From Mesorhizobium sp. J18 (GTDB taxonomy: Bacteria > Pseudomonadota > Alphaproteobacteria > Rhizobiales > Rhizobiaceae): a stretch of 42,752 bases of DNA. The stretch covers positions 51,724-94,475 of the forward strand of contig NZ_VLJP01000023.1 in the NCBI RefSeq assembly GCF_007829525.1, given 5' to 3'. Position numbers and translations under genes: made by a program. The notes under the pieces were generated by a model. It saw only the letters and a program-made list of their open reading frames with translations, was not told where the DNA came from and did no database searches. This document shows, piece after piece, positions 17,823 to 26,329 of the stretch. Numbering within the stretch: position 1 is the stretch's first letter; every line of letters begins with the position of its first letter.

Positions 17823-19273
17823 ACCTTGCCCGGAACTTTCATGAAATCCGGGATATTGTCGCCGAAGCCGACCGGAACCGGGCCGTCATCCCATCTGTCG
17901 TCGCCGCCGCGATCGCGGCGCTGCCGCCGTTCCTGATTGTCGGTCTTGATGGCCTGGCGCCTTTCGTCCTTCTGCTTTTCGGACCTTGGCTTCTCTGCTT
18001 CTTTCGCTTCTGCTGCTCGCGGTCGTTTCTCGTCGCGCTTCGACTCGTTGCGGCGGCTAGTGCGTCCGCGTTTCGGAGTTGCCTCGCTCTCGTCCTCGGG
18101 CGACAGGGTACTCAGATCACCGTCTAGCCATTCGATATCCTGACCGATCAGCTTCTCGATCGCATCCAGATATTTGGTGTCGGATTTGGTGACGATGGTG
18201 AAAGCCTTGCCTAGGCGTCCCGCTCGTCCGGTACGCCCGATGCGGTGCACATAGTCTTCCGCGTGTGTCGGCACGTCGAAATTAAAAACGTGGCTGACAT
18301 CAGGAATGTCGAGCCCCCGTGCCGCTACGTCTGAAGCGACGAGGAGCTTCAGTTTCCCATTGCGGAAATTCTCCAGCATGGTCATGCGCGCGCGCTGATC
18401 CATGTCGCCGTGCAGCGCGCCGGCGTCGAATTCATGCCTCACCAGAGAGCGGAAGAGCAGGGCCACCTCCGACTTGCGGTTGCAGAAGATGATCGCATTC
18501 TTGAGGCTATCGCCCTCGGCGCGGATGAGGTCGCGCAGGCGCTCGCGTTTCGCCCACGGCTTGGCGCCGGACTTCACGAGACGTTGCGTTATCGTGGACG
18601 AAGTGCTGGCGGGTTTTGACACCTCGATGCGCACCGGTGCCTGCAGGAACTGTTGCGTCAGCTTGGTGATCTCCGGTGGCATGGTCGCGGAGAAGAACAG
18701 CGTCTGCCGCGTGAAGGGGATCAGCTTGCAGATACGCTCGATGTCCGGGATGAAACCCATGTCCAGCATGCGGTCCGCCTCATCGATGACGAGGATTTCA
18801 ACGCCGGTCAGAAGCAGCTTGCCGCGCTCGAAATGGTCGAGCAGGCGACCAGGCGTGGCGATAAGCACATCGGCTCCGCGCTCGAGCTTCCTTTCCTGCT
18901 CGTCGAAAGACACGCCACCGATCAGGAGCGAGATGTTAAGACGGTGGTTCTTGCCGTATTTGATGAAATTCTCTTCGACCTGTGCGGCGAGCTCGCGCGT
19001 CGGTTCGAGAATGAGGGTGCGCGGCATGCGCGCTCGGGCACGGCCTTTTTCAAGCCGGGTGACCATGGGCAATACGAAAGCCGCCGTCTTGCCGGTGCCG
19101 GTCTGGGCAATGCCCAGTACATCCTTGCCTTGCAGCGCATGCGGAATGGCGCCAGACTGGATTGGCGTCGGCACTGTGTAACCGGCGTCTTGAACTGCGG
19201 AAAGGACCTTCGGCGAAAGGCCAAGGTCTGCAAATGTCAACGCTTCCTGAGCGGTCTGTTCGTCTAACGACAC
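17819..19273 (-). CDS. DEAD-box RNA helicase, RhlE-like
   Basis: This 484-residue ATP-dependent RNA helicase probably acts in ribosome assembly or mRNA turnover. Motifs run in order: Q motif GYTVPTPIQ, motif I AQTGTGKT, Ia PTRELAAQ, GG, Ib TPGRLLD, II DEAD, III SAT, IV IIFCNRK, V ARGLDIP and VI HRIGRTGRAG. After about residue 385 comes a charged tail rich in Arg, Lys and Glu, typical of RNA-binding extensions in cold-shock helicases. The start is a GTG with no strong ribosome site; an in-frame TTG a few codons in, preceded by AGGAAG, is an alternative. Confidence 0.96.
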   Translation of the reverse strand: MSLDEQTAQEALTFADLGLSPKVLSAVQDAGYTVPTPIQSGAIPHALQGKDVLGIAQTGTGKTAAFVLPMVTRLEKGRARARMPRTLILEPTRELAAQVEENFIKYGKNHRLNISLLIGGVSFDEQERKLERGADVLIATPGRLLDHFERGKLLLTGVEILVIDEADRMLDMGFIPDIERICKLIPFTRQTLFFSATMPPEITKLTQQFLQAPVRIEVSKPASTSSTITQRLVKSGAKPWAKRERLRDLIRAEGDSLKNAIIFCNRKSEVALLFRSLVRHEFDAGALHGDMDQRARMTMLENFRNGKLKLLVASDVAARGLDIPDVSHVFNFDVPTHAEDYVHRIGRTGRAGRLGKAFTIVTKSDTKYLDAIEKLIGQDIEWLDGDLSTLSPEDESEATPKRGRTSRRNESKRDEKRPRAAEAKEAEKPRSEKQKDERRQAIKTDNQERRQRRDRGGDDRWDDGPVPVGFGDNIPDFMKVPGKV

Positions 19274-19434
19274 GTTTTTTTGGCTGTCTTTATCTTATGC
19301 GCCACGACAAAGCCGTGCGCATGCGCCATTCCGGCGCATTGCCTGAACCTCCGGTCGGCCTACGTCCTGAAAGCCGCCTTGTCAACAGAAAGCCTTGGAA
19401 TGCCGAAACTTCTCGCCAGTGCGTTGCTTTCTGG

Positions 19435-20208
19435 TCAATAGCGGAATTGTTCCGACAAGATGCGCTCGTTCCAGGAATGACTGGCGTCAAACAGAAGCGT
19501 GACAGTCATGTCTTGTGATTCATGGACAGTAACCGTCGTTACCGATTTCACCTCGGTATGGTCGGCTACGGCGTTCACAGGACGTTTGCCTTCCTCCAGT
19601 ATATCGAAGCGGACGGTTGCTCGATTGGACAGGAGCGCGCCGCGCCACCGCCGCGGCCGGAAGGGGCTGACAGGGGTAAGGGCCAGCAGCGGCGCGTCGA
19701 GCGGCAGGATGGGCCCGTGGGCGGAAAGATTATAGGCCGTCGAGCCGGCCGGTGTCGCCACCATCACGCCATCGCAGATCAGTTCATCGAGCCTCACCTG
19801 ACCGTCTATGGAAATACGGATCTTGGCGGCCTGGTAGGATTGGCGGAAAAGGGAGATTTCGTTGATTGCCAGCGCCTTGGACGACCTGCCGGCGGCATCG
19901 GTTACGTCCATTTCGAGCGGCCTTATGGTTTCAGCCACGGCGGCTGCGATGCGCTCGCGCAGACCCTCCTCGCGATATTCGTTCATGAGGAAGCCGATGG
20001 TGCCGCGGTTCATGCCGTAGATCTTCTTGCCGCTGCCCATGGTCTCGCGCAGGGTCTGCAACATGAAGCCATCGCCGCCGAGCGCGACGATGACGTCGGC
20101 ATCCTCCGGCCTTTCCTGTCCATATAGAGCCGAAAGCCGCTTCGCGGCCAGGCGGGCATCGTCCCAATCGGCGGAAACGAAGGAAAGGGCCATTTGAGGC
20201 TGGGTCAT
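19435..20208 (-). CDS. nadK: NAD kinase
   Basis: This 257-residue kinase makes NADP from NAD and ATP. The catalytic GGDG motif is in [13 protein letters not shown] (about residues 38-50), followed by the NE/S motif INEISLFRQ and the glycine-rich nucleotide site [17 protein letters not shown]. The length fits the short alphaproteobacterial form. The ATG at 20208 is used; its ribosome site is weak. It lies just downstream of the two tRNA genes on the same strand, and a 161-base gap separates it from the helicase start. Confidence 0.96.
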   Translation of the reverse strand: MTQPQMALSFVSADWDDARLAAKRLSALYGQERPEDADVIVALGGDGFMLQTLRETMGSGKKIYGMNRGTIGFLMNEYREEGLRERIAAAVAETIRPLEMDVTDAAGRSSKALAINEISLFRQSYQAAKIRISIDGQVRLDELICDGVMVATPAGSTAYNLSAHGPILPLDAPLLALTPVSPFRPRRWRGALLSNRATVRFDILEEGKRPVNAVADHTEVKSVTTVTVHESQDMTVTLLFDASHSWNERILSEQFRY

Positions 20209-20254
20209 AGGTGAAGGCCCGACAAGGGTTGGCGATATCGCGCCCGAATTGACA

Positions 20255-20330
<76 letters not shown>

Positions 20331-20635
20331 ACGGCGGCTCCGTTAGCATAATCGGCGCGCGAGTGAAATGCATTCTGCGCAAAACCATGCCGAAGGTGTA
20401 CGGTATCGGCATCACTGTTTCCGAAAAAGCCCGCCGGCCAAAAGTCCAGGCACGGCGGGCTTGAGCTTTGTTACCTGAAGGTGCCTGTGTCATCCAGGCT
20501 CATGCGGATACTCAAATACTCCACCCGCACGGCCACCAGCCTACAGGTTCACGGTAAATGCAAGTTTAAGCCGTGTCGGGGAGGTCAAGTCCGCCGTTGC
20601 GCGACCTTTGTCGGACCACCCATTTCCTGGGAAAC
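20331..20635. other. 305-base spacer between the two tRNA genes
   Basis: No gene is recognised. It holds the minus-strand terminator of tRNA-Leu (20424-20462) and presumably the tRNA-Thr promoter between that terminator and 20330. Short frames crossing it have no recognisable content. Confidence 0.5.
20424..20462 (-). terminator. Rho-independent terminator after tRNA-Leu
   Basis: On the minus strand, AAGCCCGCCG pairs with CGGCGGGCTT across a 15-16-base loop and is followed by a run of T. It lies 174 bases downstream of the tRNA-Leu gene and upstream of tRNA-Thr, so the two tRNAs are probably separate transcripts. Confidence 0.8.
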
Positions 20636-20720
20636 TGGTGCGGTCGAGAAGACTCGAACTTCCACGGGTTGCCCCACAGCGACCTCAACGCTGCGCGTCT
20701 ACCAATTCCGCCACGACCGC
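20636..20720 (-). tRNA. tRNA-Leu (anticodon GAG)
   Basis: The 85-nt gene has acceptor stem GCGGTCG/CGACCGC, the anticodon arm CAGCG-TTGAGGT-CGCTG (anticodon GAG), a long class II variable arm, the T arm with GTTCGAGTC, and an encoded CCA end. It would decode CUC and CUU. Confidence 0.96.
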
Positions 20721-21059
20721 ACGCAACGAAACGCCGGCTCGCACCGGCCCGGCGCATGTAGCAAATCGGTTCCTCCGAAACAAGTCCGCTGACGGGCAAA
20801 TATTGCGATTTGCTCCGTGCCGTCGCGGCGAGCTTTTCAGCCTCGCATTCGCGTGATCCTTATCGTGGATTTCGCTCACGCATCGTTCAAAACAGGGTGC
20901 CGATCCGTCAACCATTTGTGCATTGCGAGAGCAGCCTGACGAACACACCTAAGCAGCATCGGACGACGCATTTGATACGCCGCCACGATGCGAAGAACGA
21001 AGCGTCCCGGTCCCGCTGGCAGATGCCGGTTCCGGGCAAAATTTCAAAGGTGTAATATC
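20721..21059. other. 339-base intergenic region between tRNA-Leu and a secreted protein gene
   Basis: No gene is recognised. It must hold the tRNA-Leu promoter (minus) and the promoter of the small secreted protein (plus). It contains GCAAATCG at 20761 with an inverted copy at 20806, and a tighter dyad GCAAATATTGCGATTTGC at 20796-20813. Other short frames look spurious. Confidence 0.5.
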
Positions 21060-21302
21060 ATGAAGCGTATTCTTCTTACCTCCATCGCTGTTTTGGGACT
21101 GGCTGGTGTTGCTGCCGCACAGGAGGCTCCTGTTGCTGTTGGCAACTATGATGCGGCAGTTTTGCAGAGCCTCGACCCCAATCAGGCTCCGGCCGCCAAT
21201 ATCGATCTTCAGACGACCCAGTCGGTCCGTACCGACTACGGTTTTGCTGCGGCTTCCAGTACCCAGCAGGATCCGCTAGGCAGTGACAATTACAGCCGCT
21301 AA
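21060..21302 (+). CDS. Small secreted protein of unknown function
   Basis: This 80-residue product starts with a clean signal peptide (MKRILL, hydrophobic core LTSIAVLGLAGVA, cleavage near AAA-QEA), leaving about 59 residues in the periplasm. The mature part is Ala-, Gln- and Asp-rich, has no Cys, and contains the blocks VGNYDAAVLQSLDP and TDYGFAAASS. It resembles small exported proteins common in rhizobia that lack an assigned role. The ATG at 21060 has AGGTG upstream. It is a single-gene unit: a strong terminator follows 40 bases after the stop. Confidence 0.8.
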   Translation: MKRILLTSIAVLGLAGVAAAQEAPVAVGNYDAAVLQSLDPNQAPAANIDLQTTQSVRTDYGFAAASSTQQDPLGSDNYSR

Positions 21303-21342
21303 GGCGCATTTATAGGGCGATCGTCAGATCCTCCTTTGAACA

Positions 21343-21377
21343 ACGCCCGTACCGGATGGCCGGTGCGGGCGTTTTTA
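21343..21377 (+). terminator. Rho-independent terminator after the small secreted protein
   Basis: ACGCCCGTACCGG pairs with CCGGTGCGGGCGT (one mismatch or wobble) around a short loop and is followed by TTTTT. It separates the secreted protein gene from mgtE. Confidence 0.9.
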
Positions 21378-21496
21378 TTTGTCATTGAGGCGGGCGGTTT
21401 GCGGATAATCAGGTAAAGTCCGGCGCAGGGGGTTGTATTCGGCTCAAGGCGCGCTACAGGTGCGTTGCCCTTCAACCTCGTGTGCTGGAGACGTCG

Positions 21497-22912
21497 TTGA
21501 GCGAGCCGGACGAACAGATCAGGGACGGCAGCGAGCCCGAGGGTGCGCGCGCGGAAATCTACGAGGATGGCGTCATCACGGCGGCCTTCCTTGCCCATAT
21601 CGGTGCGGCCATAGCCGATCGGGACACGCTGACGCTCAAGCAGGACGTCTCTCATCTGCACCAGTCGGAAATAGGCGACCTGCTCGAGGCGCTCATGCCC
21701 GAGCAGCGGCGCGCCCTTGTCGAACTGATGGGCGACGACTTCGACTTCACCGCCCTGACGGAGGTCGATGAAGCGATCCGCATGGACATTGTCGAGCATT
21801 TGCCGAACGCGCAGATCGCCCAGGCTGTCCAACAGCTCGATTCCGACGATGCCGTCTACATCCTGGAGGATCTGGACCCGCAGGATCAGGACGAGATCCT
21901 TGCGCAGCTTCCCTTTACCGAACGTATCCGGCTGCGCAGGTCTCTGGGCTATCCGGAAGAGACCGCCGGCCGGCGCATGCAGACCGAATTCGTCGCCGTG
22001 CCGCCCTTCTGGACGGTCGGCCAGACGATCGACTACATGCGCGAAGACAAGAATCTTCCCGACAGTTTCTCGCAGATATTCGTCATCGATCCGACCTTCC
22101 GGCTCGTCGGCGCCGTGGACCTCGACCGGATCCTGCGCACGCAGCGATCGGTGAAGATCGAAGACATCATGCACGAGACCCGCCACGCCATTCCGGCCAC
22201 GATGGACCAGGAAGAGGCAGCGCAGGTTTTCGAACAATACGACCTGCTTTCGGCCGCTGTCGTGGACGAGAACGACCGGCTCGTCGGCGTGCTGACCATC
22301 GACGACGTAGTGGACGTGATTCAGGAAGAGGCCGAGGAAGACCTGATGCGTCTTGGCGGTGTCGGCGACGAAGAACTGTCGGACACGGTACTCGACGCCT
22401 CCCGGTCCCGCGTTCCCTGGCTAATGGTCAATCTGGTCACGGCCTTCATCGCGGCTTCGGTCATCAGCCTCTTCGACGGAACGATCCAGCAGATCGTGGC
22501 CCTTGCCGTGCTCATGCCGATCGTCGCCGGTATGGGCGGCAATGCCGCTTCGCAGACCATGACGGTTACCGTGCGCGCGCTCGCCACGCGCGATCTGGAT
22601 ATCTACAATGCCGGCCGCATCATCCGCCGCGAAATGGGTGTCGGAGCGTTGAACGGTGTCATCTTCGCCATTCTCATTGGCGCTGTTGCCGCCACATGGT
22701 TCCAGGATTTCAATCTCGGCGGCATCATTGCCGTGGCTATGATTGTCAATATGTTCGTGGCGGCCCTTGCGGGAATCCTCATTCCGCTTTTGCTCGACCG
22801 GCTTGGGGCCGATCCCGCCGTTGCTTCCGCGGTTTTCGTGACGACAATCACCGATGTGGTGGGCTTCTTTGCCTTCCTCGGACTGGCGACCTGGTGGTTC
22901 GGCCTCTTGTAG
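21497..22912 (+). CDS. mgtE: Magnesium transporter MgtE
   Basis: This protein of about 471 residues imports Mg2+ through the inner membrane. It has an N-terminal MgtE_N helical domain (LEALMPEQRRALVELMGDDF), a CBS pair (about residues 135-265, with FVIDPTFRLVGAVDLDRIL and VVDENDRLVGVLTIDDVVD), and a C-terminal five-helix channel domain with PIVAGMGGNAASQTMTV. The cytosolic N and CBS domains normally sense Mg2+ and close the pore. A TTG at 21497 has GGAG six bases upstream; the in-frame GTG at 21482 lacks one but remains possible. It is convergent with the MFS gene, 16 bases apart. Confidence 0.95.
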   Translation: MSEPDEQIRDGSEPEGARAEIYEDGVITAAFLAHIGAAIADRDTLTLKQDVSHLHQSEIGDLLEALMPEQRRALVELMGDDFDFTALTEVDEAIRMDIVEHLPNAQIAQAVQQLDSDDAVYILEDLDPQDQDEILAQLPFTERIRLRRSLGYPEETAGRRMQTEFVAVPPFWTVGQTIDYMREDKNLPDSFSQIFVIDPTFRLVGAVDLDRILRTQRSVKIEDIMHETRHAIPATMDQEEAAQVFEQYDLLSAAVVDENDRLVGVLTIDDVVDVIQEEAEEDLMRLGGVGDEELSDTVLDASRSRVPWLMVNLVTAFIAASVISLFDGTIQQIVALAVLMPIVAGMGGNAASQTMTVTVRALATRDLDIYNAGRIIRREMGVGALNGVIFAILIGAVAATWFQDFNLGGIIAVAMIVNMFVAALAGILIPLLLDRLGADPAVASAVFVTTITDVVGFFAFLGLATWWFGLL

Positions 22913-22928
22913 CGGCTATGTCCTGATC

Positions 22929-24173
22929 CTAGGCGGCAGCGAGGCGCGTGCGGCCGTCGGTTTTGAGCAGAATAAGTATCATCGCGGCGATGTTGAGCAG
23001 GTTCCAGGCGATGCCGTTGATGAAAGCAGCCTGATAAGAGCCTGTAAGGTCGTAGATCCATCCCGAAAGCCATCCGCCGAGCGCCATACCGGCGATCGTG
23101 GCCATGACGACGATGCCGACGCGCTGGCCCGCTTCCCGTGCCGGCAGGTATTCGCGTACGATGATGGCATAGCACGGCACTATGCCACCCTGCGATAGGC
23201 CGAAGATCAGGGACACGACGTAAAGCGACACCAGGCCATCGAAGGGGATGTAGAGGAAGAGCGAGAGGCACTGCAGCACCGAGCCGAGCAGCAGGGTCCG
23301 CACCCCGCCGATATAGTCGGCGATGAAGCCGGAAAGAAGCCGGCTGACAATCCCGCCCGCCAGCATCAGCGAAAGCATTTCGGCGCCACGCGCGACGCCG
23401 TAGCCGAGATCCACGCAATAGGCGACGATATGCACTTGCGGCATCGACATCGCCACGCAGCAGCCCAGCCCTGCCACGATGAGCAGAAGTTGCAGGGTCC
23501 GTGGCGACAAATCGATCTGCTTCAGGCGCGAAACGGCTGGAACGCCTTCTTCTCCCTGCTGGCTGTCAAAATGCAGCGCTCGCCGACGCAATAGCAGGGT
23601 CAGCGGTATGATCGTCGCGACGCAGAATATTCCGATAAGGGCGAAAGTCGTCCGCCACCCCCAGTCGGATAATGCGGCATTGATTATGCCAGGCCATATG
23701 ACGCCTGCCAGATAGTTGCCGCTTGCAACAGCGGCCACGGCGATACCGCGACGCCTTTCGAACCAGTGGGAAATATCGGCAATCAGGGGCCCGAAAGTCG
23801 CCGAGCATCCAAAGCCGACCGTAAGCTGCAGGATCGTGAACTGCCAAATGGAAGTGCTGAAGGCCGACAGGATGAAGCCGGCGCCGAGAATGGCGCTTGC
23901 CACCGCCACCGGGAGGGCAACCCCGAATCGGTCGACATAGCGGCCGATGATGACATTGCCGAGCGCGAAGCCGATCATGGTCGAGGTGTAGGGCAGGGAG
24001 GCCTGAGCACGCTCGACTGCAAAATCGGCCTGGACCGAGGGAAGCACGACGATGAACGCCCACATGCCGACACTGCCGATCGTGCCCAGCAGGACGGCAA
24101 CAGCCAGCCGGTACCAGGCATAGGAGCCGTCAATGACAGCCTCTTTAGGCGTGGCGGGATCGATAGGGCGCAC
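22929..24173 (-). CDS. MFS transporter, monocarboxylate/oxalate-formate-like
   Basis: This 414-residue 12-helix major facilitator protein has a motif A-like loop (GRYVDRFGVALPV) after helix 2 and GPLIADISHWFERRRGIAVA after helix 4, a pattern of the oxalate/formate and monocarboxylate porter branch. The substrate cannot be read from sequence, though an organic acid is likely. The GTG at 24173 has GGGGAGGAA about five bases upstream, so it is preferred to a longer start at 24248. It is divergent from the LiuR-type regulator, with a LiuR-like operator between them, so it is probably controlled by that regulator. Confidence 0.88.
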   Translation of the reverse strand: MRPIDPATPKEAVIDGSYAWYRLAVAVLLGTIGSVGMWAFIVVLPSVQADFAVERAQASLPYTSTMIGFALGNVIIGRYVDRFGVALPVAVASAILGAGFILSAFSTSIWQFTILQLTVGFGCSATFGPLIADISHWFERRRGIAVAAVASGNYLAGVIWPGIINAALSDWGWRTTFALIGIFCVATIIPLTLLLRRRALHFDSQQGEEGVPAVSRLKQIDLSPRTLQLLLIVAGLGCCVAMSMPQVHIVAYCVDLGYGVARGAEMLSLMLAGGIVSRLLSGFIADYIGGVRTLLLGSVLQCLSLFLYIPFDGLVSLYVVSLIFGLSQGGIVPCYAIIVREYLPAREAGQRVGIVVMATIAGMALGGWLSGWIYDLTGSYQAAFINGIAWNLLNIAAMILILLKTDGRTRLAAA

Positions 24174-24303
24174 GAAATTCCTCCCCGGACGCCAAAAAGG
24201 GGTCCATGAGAGCAATAGCGACCGGATGCTGCCGTGCAATAGGGCCAAGAAGCATTTCTCGGCTGGCCTGCCTCGTTGCTGACAACTGGCGACATGGCAA
24301 TAA

Positions 24304-24320
24304 TTGACTTTTACGTAAAT
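24304..24320. promoter_or_regulatory. LiuR-like operator between MFS and MerR genes
   Basis: TTGACTTTTACGTAAAT is close to the published LiuR-type motif (TTGACGTTTACGTAAA-like) and contains the near-palindrome TTTACGTAAA. It lies 43 bases upstream of the regulator and 131 bases upstream of the transporter. Confidence 0.5.
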
Positions 24321-24362
24321 GCCGTGGCACTCTTTCGTTCTTGCGTGAAGAAAAGCCGGCGA

Positions 24363-24761
24363 ATGAGCAGCGAAATGCGGGAATATTATTCAATTACGGA
24401 ACTTACCCGCGAATTCGACATTTCCACTCGAACCTTGCGGTTCTACGAGGACGAGGGCCTGCTTCATCCTGTCAGGCGCGGCCGGACACGTCTTTTCCGC
24501 CCGTCGGACCGCCACCTCATCCGCCAGATCCTGCGCGGCCGGCGCCTCGGCTTTTCAATCGCCGAGATTCGCGAAATCATCCAGATGTATCGCGAACCGC
24601 CAGGTGAGGTGGGCCAGCTTAACCTCATGATCAAGCGTATCGAGGAAAAGCGCCAGGAGCTGCGGCAGAAGCGAAAAGATCTGGAGGATACGCTGGCCGA
24701 GCTCGATCAGGCAGAAGAGGCCTGCCTGGAACGTCTGGTGGAGCTGGGCGTGAGCACCTGA
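24363..24761 (+). CDS. MerR-family regulator, LiuR type
   Basis: This 132-residue protein has an N-terminal MerR winged-helix domain (YYSITELTREFDISTRTLRF, then YEDEGLLHPVRRGRTRLF) and a C-terminal dimerising coiled coil with RIEEKRQELRQKRKDLEDTL. There is no metal-binding Cys set. It resembles LiuR regulators that control branched-chain amino acid and acyl-CoA breakdown, where the effector is probably an acyl-CoA. Here no isovaleryl-CoA pathway genes are adjacent; the partner is the divergent MFS gene. A longer frame starts at 24276 but covers the operator, so the ATG at 24363 is used. Confidence 0.9.
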   Translation: MSSEMREYYSITELTREFDISTRTLRFYEDEGLLHPVRRGRTRLFRPSDRHLIRQILRGRRLGFSIAEIREIIQMYREPPGEVGQLNLMIKRIEEKRQELRQKRKDLEDTLAELDQAEEACLERLVELGVST

Positions 24762-24776
24762 CAAATCCGCGTCGGC

Positions 24777-25253
24777 TCAGATCCAGCGACGGACCTTCTT
24801 CGTATAGTCGCGATAGCGCTTGCCGAAACGGATGGACAAGTGCCGTTCTTCCGGCTCGATGGCAAGTTTCTGCGTGGCGAAGGCGGCGATCAGCGCCAGG
24901 ACGAAGAACCAGATGAAACCGGTGATGAAGCCGATGCCGAACATCAGCGTAGTGTTTCCGAGATAGATCGGATTGCGGCTGAAGCCGAACGGGCCGCTGG
25001 TGACGAGGTGGTCCGCGCCGCGCGTCGGCATCACGGTCGTCTGCGCCTTGTGAAGTGTACGGATGGCCATAAAGTCGAGTGCTACCGCCGCAACGGCCAG
25101 AAGCCAGCCGATCGCGAACAGCAGGTCGGATAGGGGCGGGCCGAACCATGGCAGCGGCACGGTAATCGACAATATGATAGCGATTGCAATCCCCAGAAGA
25201 TAGATCATCGGCGGCCAGGGGAACCGGCTGGGTGCCGAATTGGTCTCACTCAT
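24777..25253 (-). CDS. Isoprenylcysteine carboxyl methyltransferase-like membrane protein
   Basis: This 158-residue integral membrane protein has four to five hydrophobic segments and the ICMT/PEMT-type core: LVTSGPFGFSRNPIYLGNTT around residues 85-105 and EPEERHLSIRFGKRYRDYTKKVRRW at the end. Family members methylate small molecules, lipids or prenylated proteins with S-adenosylmethionine; bacterial members of this size mostly have unknown substrates. The ATG at 25253 has GGAG six bases upstream. It overlaps the end of the DUF1624 gene by eight bases, so the pair is co-transcribed and probably translationally coupled. Confidence 0.85.
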   Translation of the reverse strand: MSETNSAPSRFPWPPMIYLLGIAIAIILSITVPLPWFGPPLSDLLFAIGWLLAVAAVALDFMAIRTLHKAQTTVMPTRGADHLVTSGPFGFSRNPIYLGNTTLMFGIGFITGFIWFFVLALIAAFATQKLAIEPEERHLSIRFGKRYRDYTKKVRRWI

Positions 25254-26229
25254 TGCCACTCTCCGGTGCCGGCGGAAAGGAGACCAAATTGGTGCAATAG
25301 AGCGAGATGTCGTTCATCCTGGTCCTGGTTTCCTCACTCGGATTGGCAACGAAAATCTCGCCAAGAAGACCTTGCTCCTCCACTGCTGCCAGTGCGCAGC
25401 TACAATAGCGCGTGCAGAAGGCGCTGTCTTGGGCCTCGGTGCATTGCATGTCGCACGCTTGCATGAAGTTCGCTTGCGGCGATTGCGTCGGCGCCGGCCA
25501 AACCTGAGCAATAAGCCAGACGCAGGCGATCAGCACCGGCTGGTGGACAAGATAGAAGGCAAGGCTGTGCCGGCCTAGGAAAATCAACGGCCTCCCCAAG
25601 TTTCCGGTACGGATCGGAGCGTTTCGGTCGAACAGTCCCGCACCGGCGGCAATTCTGGCGGTTGCTATCCCGAGAAGCACTGCCCCGAACCACGGAAAGA
25701 GCGGCACATAATCGTTCGCCCGCGGATTGGTAGAGGAAAGGCCGACCCACCACCAGACAGGATGATCGAAGAAGGGTGAGCGTAAATAATTCGGCGCCGC
25801 AATGATGAAGACGGCAACGATAACGGTCAGCCAGACCGGCACACGCAGGAACAGCAGCCCGAGCACGCTTGCCAGCGCTATCTGGTGGAGGATGCCGAAA
25901 AAGATAAAGCCATTCGGGACTGCAAACCAAGTCACGGCCGAGATCGCTGCTGCGGCAGCGGCGATCATCAGGAGGCGGCGACCGAAGGAAGGCCAGTGGA
26001 TAGCCCGACCATGGGCGAGGAACAGTCCGACGCCGACCAGGAAAAGGAAGGAGGAGGCAATGCAGCGGGCGAAAAGCCGCCAGCCGCCATGGGCTGTCGT
26101 GCCGACATCCATATAGCCGAAGAATTCCAGGTCCCAGCCGAAATGGTAGATCGCCATGGCGACGAGCGCGAGTCCGCGCGCTATGTCGATCAGTTCGAGA
26201 CGGGGTTTGTCAGAAGCGGCTGGCTGCAT
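25246..26229 (-). CDS. DUF1624/YeiB-like membrane protein with a cysteine-rich C-terminal tail
   Basis: This 327-residue multi-span membrane protein has LELIDIARGLALVAMAIYHFGWDLEFFGY at the start (with a conserved RG and His), many hydrophobic helices, and LGRHSLAFYLVHQPVL near residue 225. This matches the DUF1624 / heparan-glucosaminide acetyltransferase-like family, thought to move acyl groups across the membrane. After the last helix comes a soluble tail with two C-x3-C pairs plus one more Cys (about residues 259-278), followed by another Cys near 312. That tail is not part of the basic family fold as I know it. It is the upstream partner of the ICMT-like gene. Confidence 0.83.
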   Translation of the reverse strand: MQPAASDKPRLELIDIARGLALVAMAIYHFGWDLEFFGYMDVGTTAHGGWRLFARCIASSFLFLVGVGLFLAHGRAIHWPSFGRRLLMIAAAAAAISAVTWFAVPNGFIFFGILHQIALASVLGLLFLRVPVWLTVIVAVFIIAAPNYLRSPFFDHPVWWWVGLSSTNPRANDYVPLFPWFGAVLLGIATARIAAGAGLFDRNAPIRTGNLGRPLIFLGRHSLAFYLVHQPVLIACVWLIAQVWPAPTQSPQANFMQACDMQCTEAQDSAFCTRYCSCALAAVEEQGLLGEIFVANPSEETRTRMNDISLYCTNLVSFPPAPESGNE

Positions 26230-26329
26230 TAGTTCTCATATGCCCTTGAGATTTGCCGCAAGATGATCCGGATTTCTCGGCTGGATTGCGGCACATCTCG
26301 TCTCACGCCAACCATTCGGAAGGAAGCAC

